The notes under the pieces: generated by a model | What the model saw: only the letters and a program-made list of their open reading frames with translations | What the model was told of the DNA's origin: nothing | Databases searched by the model: none | Assembly: GCF_024213665.1 (NCBI RefSeq) | Contig: NZ_JANAVP010000033.1 | Location: 866-64,865, forward strand | DNA from: Streptomyces sp. A3M-1-3 | Lineage (GTDB): Bacteria > Actinomycetota > Actinomycetes > Streptomycetales > Streptomycetaceae | Length of the DNA stretch: 64,000 nt | Reading direction: 5' to 3' | Program-made: the position numbers and the translations under genes | Part shown: positions 63,208 to 64,000 of the stretch, in pieces | Numbering within the stretch: the first letter of the stretch is position 1 | Layout of the letters: every line of letters starts with the position of its first letter

Positions 63208-64000
63208 TCAACTGCTGTGCCGCGCCAGCCAGTCGGTGTGCTGGGGCGAGACGTATCGTTCGGTCTCGTAGACGGCTCCGGACCACTGCGGCTCGGTGAC
63301 CGTGGTCTGCATCTCGACCAGCATGGCCGACAGATCCCGCTCAACCACGGAGTGCGCCTCGATGAGAGGGTGGTGGCGCCTGACCTCGTTCCAGGCGATG
63401 CCGGCCGCCGCCGCGGCGGAGAACAGCCCGGCGAGGTTCGCGGACGGCCCCGTCCCGAAGGCGCGCAGCGTGCCGAACGTCAGGGCCAGGAAGGTGAGTA
63501 CGGCTATGGAAGAGGCCCACAGGGTGGTCGCCTTCCGTGACACCTCGGTGCGCCTGCGGTACCAGTTGCGCTGCTCGATCAGCCGGTCACGTACGTACGT
63601 CTCCCGGCGGACGTGGAACGCCCGGCCCCGTAACTCCCGCATGGGCGCGGTGACTTCGACACCGGCAGCCGAGCCGGCCTCCCCCCGCGGATCCTGCCAG
63701 CCGATCTTCCGCAGCTCCTGCAACCCCGCCTCCATACGCGTGCGGAACAGCCCGTCAGGATCCGCGGTGTCCGACTCGAACGGCGCGCCGTGCACGGCGT
63801 ACCGCCAGCAGAGTGACTTGATGAACTCGGCGGCAGAGCGGTTCAGTTGCCACTGCGGCCTGGCCCTGCGCCGGGCGATCCGGAAGCTGAGTACCAGCAC
63901 GCCCGCGTACGCCGCAGCGCTGAGCGCGCCGAGGAGCTGGAGCGCTCCCACCTCGACACTCCACGGCAGCGCGGCCGCCAAGGCCGCCAGCACCAGCAGA
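63208..64000 (-). CDS. SLATT-domain (DUF4231-like) membrane protein, 5' partial
   Basis: The frame is open to the window edge. Two hydrophobic segments (around LAALAAALPWSVEVG and LLGALSAAAYAGVLVLSF) precede WQLNRSAAEFIKSLCWRYAV; then VRDRLIEQRNWYRRRTEVSRKATTLW leads into a second helix pair (ASSIAVLTFLALTFGTL; NLAGLFSAAAAAGIAW) and a soluble tail. This paired 2TM plan is that of SLATT proteins, predicted pore-forming effectors that act with SLOG or SMODS sensors. GTG 63993 is internal. Confidence 0.75.
   Translation of the reverse strand, partial: LLVLAALAAALPWSVEVGALQLLGALSAAAYAGVLVLSFRIARRRARPQWQLNRSAAEFIKSLCWRYAVHGAPFESDTADPDGLFRTRMEAGLQELRKIGWQDPRGEAGSAAGVEVTAPMRELRGRAFHVRRETYVRDRLIEQRNWYRRRTEVSRKATTLWASSIAVLTFLALTFGTLRAFGTGPSANLAGLFSAAAAAGIAWNEVRRHHPLIEAHSVVERDLSAMLVEMQTTVTEPQWSGAVYETERYVSPQHTDWLARHSS

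Overview
The window is a GC-rich actinobacterial chromosome segment, and its gene content and order point to Streptomyces. Starts are often GTG or TTG, genes overlap by GTGA or ATGA, and the run fec permeases / tlyA / nadK / recN / pyrG / ald / parA / scpAB / rluB / aroH / tyrA / cmk / der, with an sflA-type SepF gene further on, is a familiar Streptomyces core neighbourhood. No rRNA, tRNA or CRISPR array was recognised.

Layout. 1-7.4 kb: a TPR protein with a long Arg/Gly/Asp-rich repeat domain (5' end off the window), a DUF1015 gene, an HAD-IIA phosphatase, and an iron-siderophore ABC transporter (two permeases plus ATPase) behind an iron box. 7-11.4 kb: SCP2 protein, tlyA, nadK, recN. 11.5-14.5 kb: a decayed MraY-like glycosyltransferase gene carrying a 163-bp MITE, a GT4 glycosyltransferase, and two broken divergent genes (carboxymuconolactone decarboxylase family and TetR) fused at their missing 5' ends. 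14.6-19.6 kb: PucR regulator, FAD oxidoreductase, GH15 glucosidase/trehalase. 20-34.4 kb: pyrG, NUDIX, an NB-ARC/TPR protein, ald, parA plus a ribbon-helix-helix partner, scpA-scpB-rluB, then pnuC-nrtR-ADP-ribosylglycohydrolase behind an NrtR-like operator. 34.4-37.0 kb is an accessory patch (broken XRE gene, two small uncharacterised genes, a TPR-regulator fragment, HAD hydrolase). 37-44 kb: a nucleotidyltransferase gene broken by a 31-bp repeat, Rieske protein with a shortened DUF6529 partner, DUF952, YidB, aroH-tyrA, cmk-acyltransferase, der. 44-49.7 kb: two uncharacterised genes, an Rpf/LysM protein, the remains of a branched-chain amino-acid type ABC transporter interrupted by a TnpB remnant, and a GT4 glycosyltransferase. 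49.8-64 kb: WYL regulator, solitary ctaD, I78 inhibitor, PAP2, PIG-V-like mannosyltransferase, DHA2 efflux pump, acyl-CoA dehydrogenase, sflA, a Cys-rich DUF5685 protein, a DUF1684 pseudogene, streptogrisin B, and at the right edge a convergent SLOG/SLATT pair.

Three gene groups make the clearest functional units. In NAD and ADP-ribose metabolism, PnuC imports the precursor, NrtR is the expected ADP-ribose-responsive repressor, and the glycohydrolase releases ADP-ribose. In chromosome maintenance, ParA, an RHH protein, ScpA and ScpB lie together. SLOG-SLATT is a predicted nucleotide-signal sensor plus membrane effector of conflict systems. The window also holds about ten broken genes. Several of the lesions are single-base shifts, some in G or A runs, so sequencing error must be excluded for those; the MITE, the 31-bp insertion and the gene fusions cannot be explained that way.
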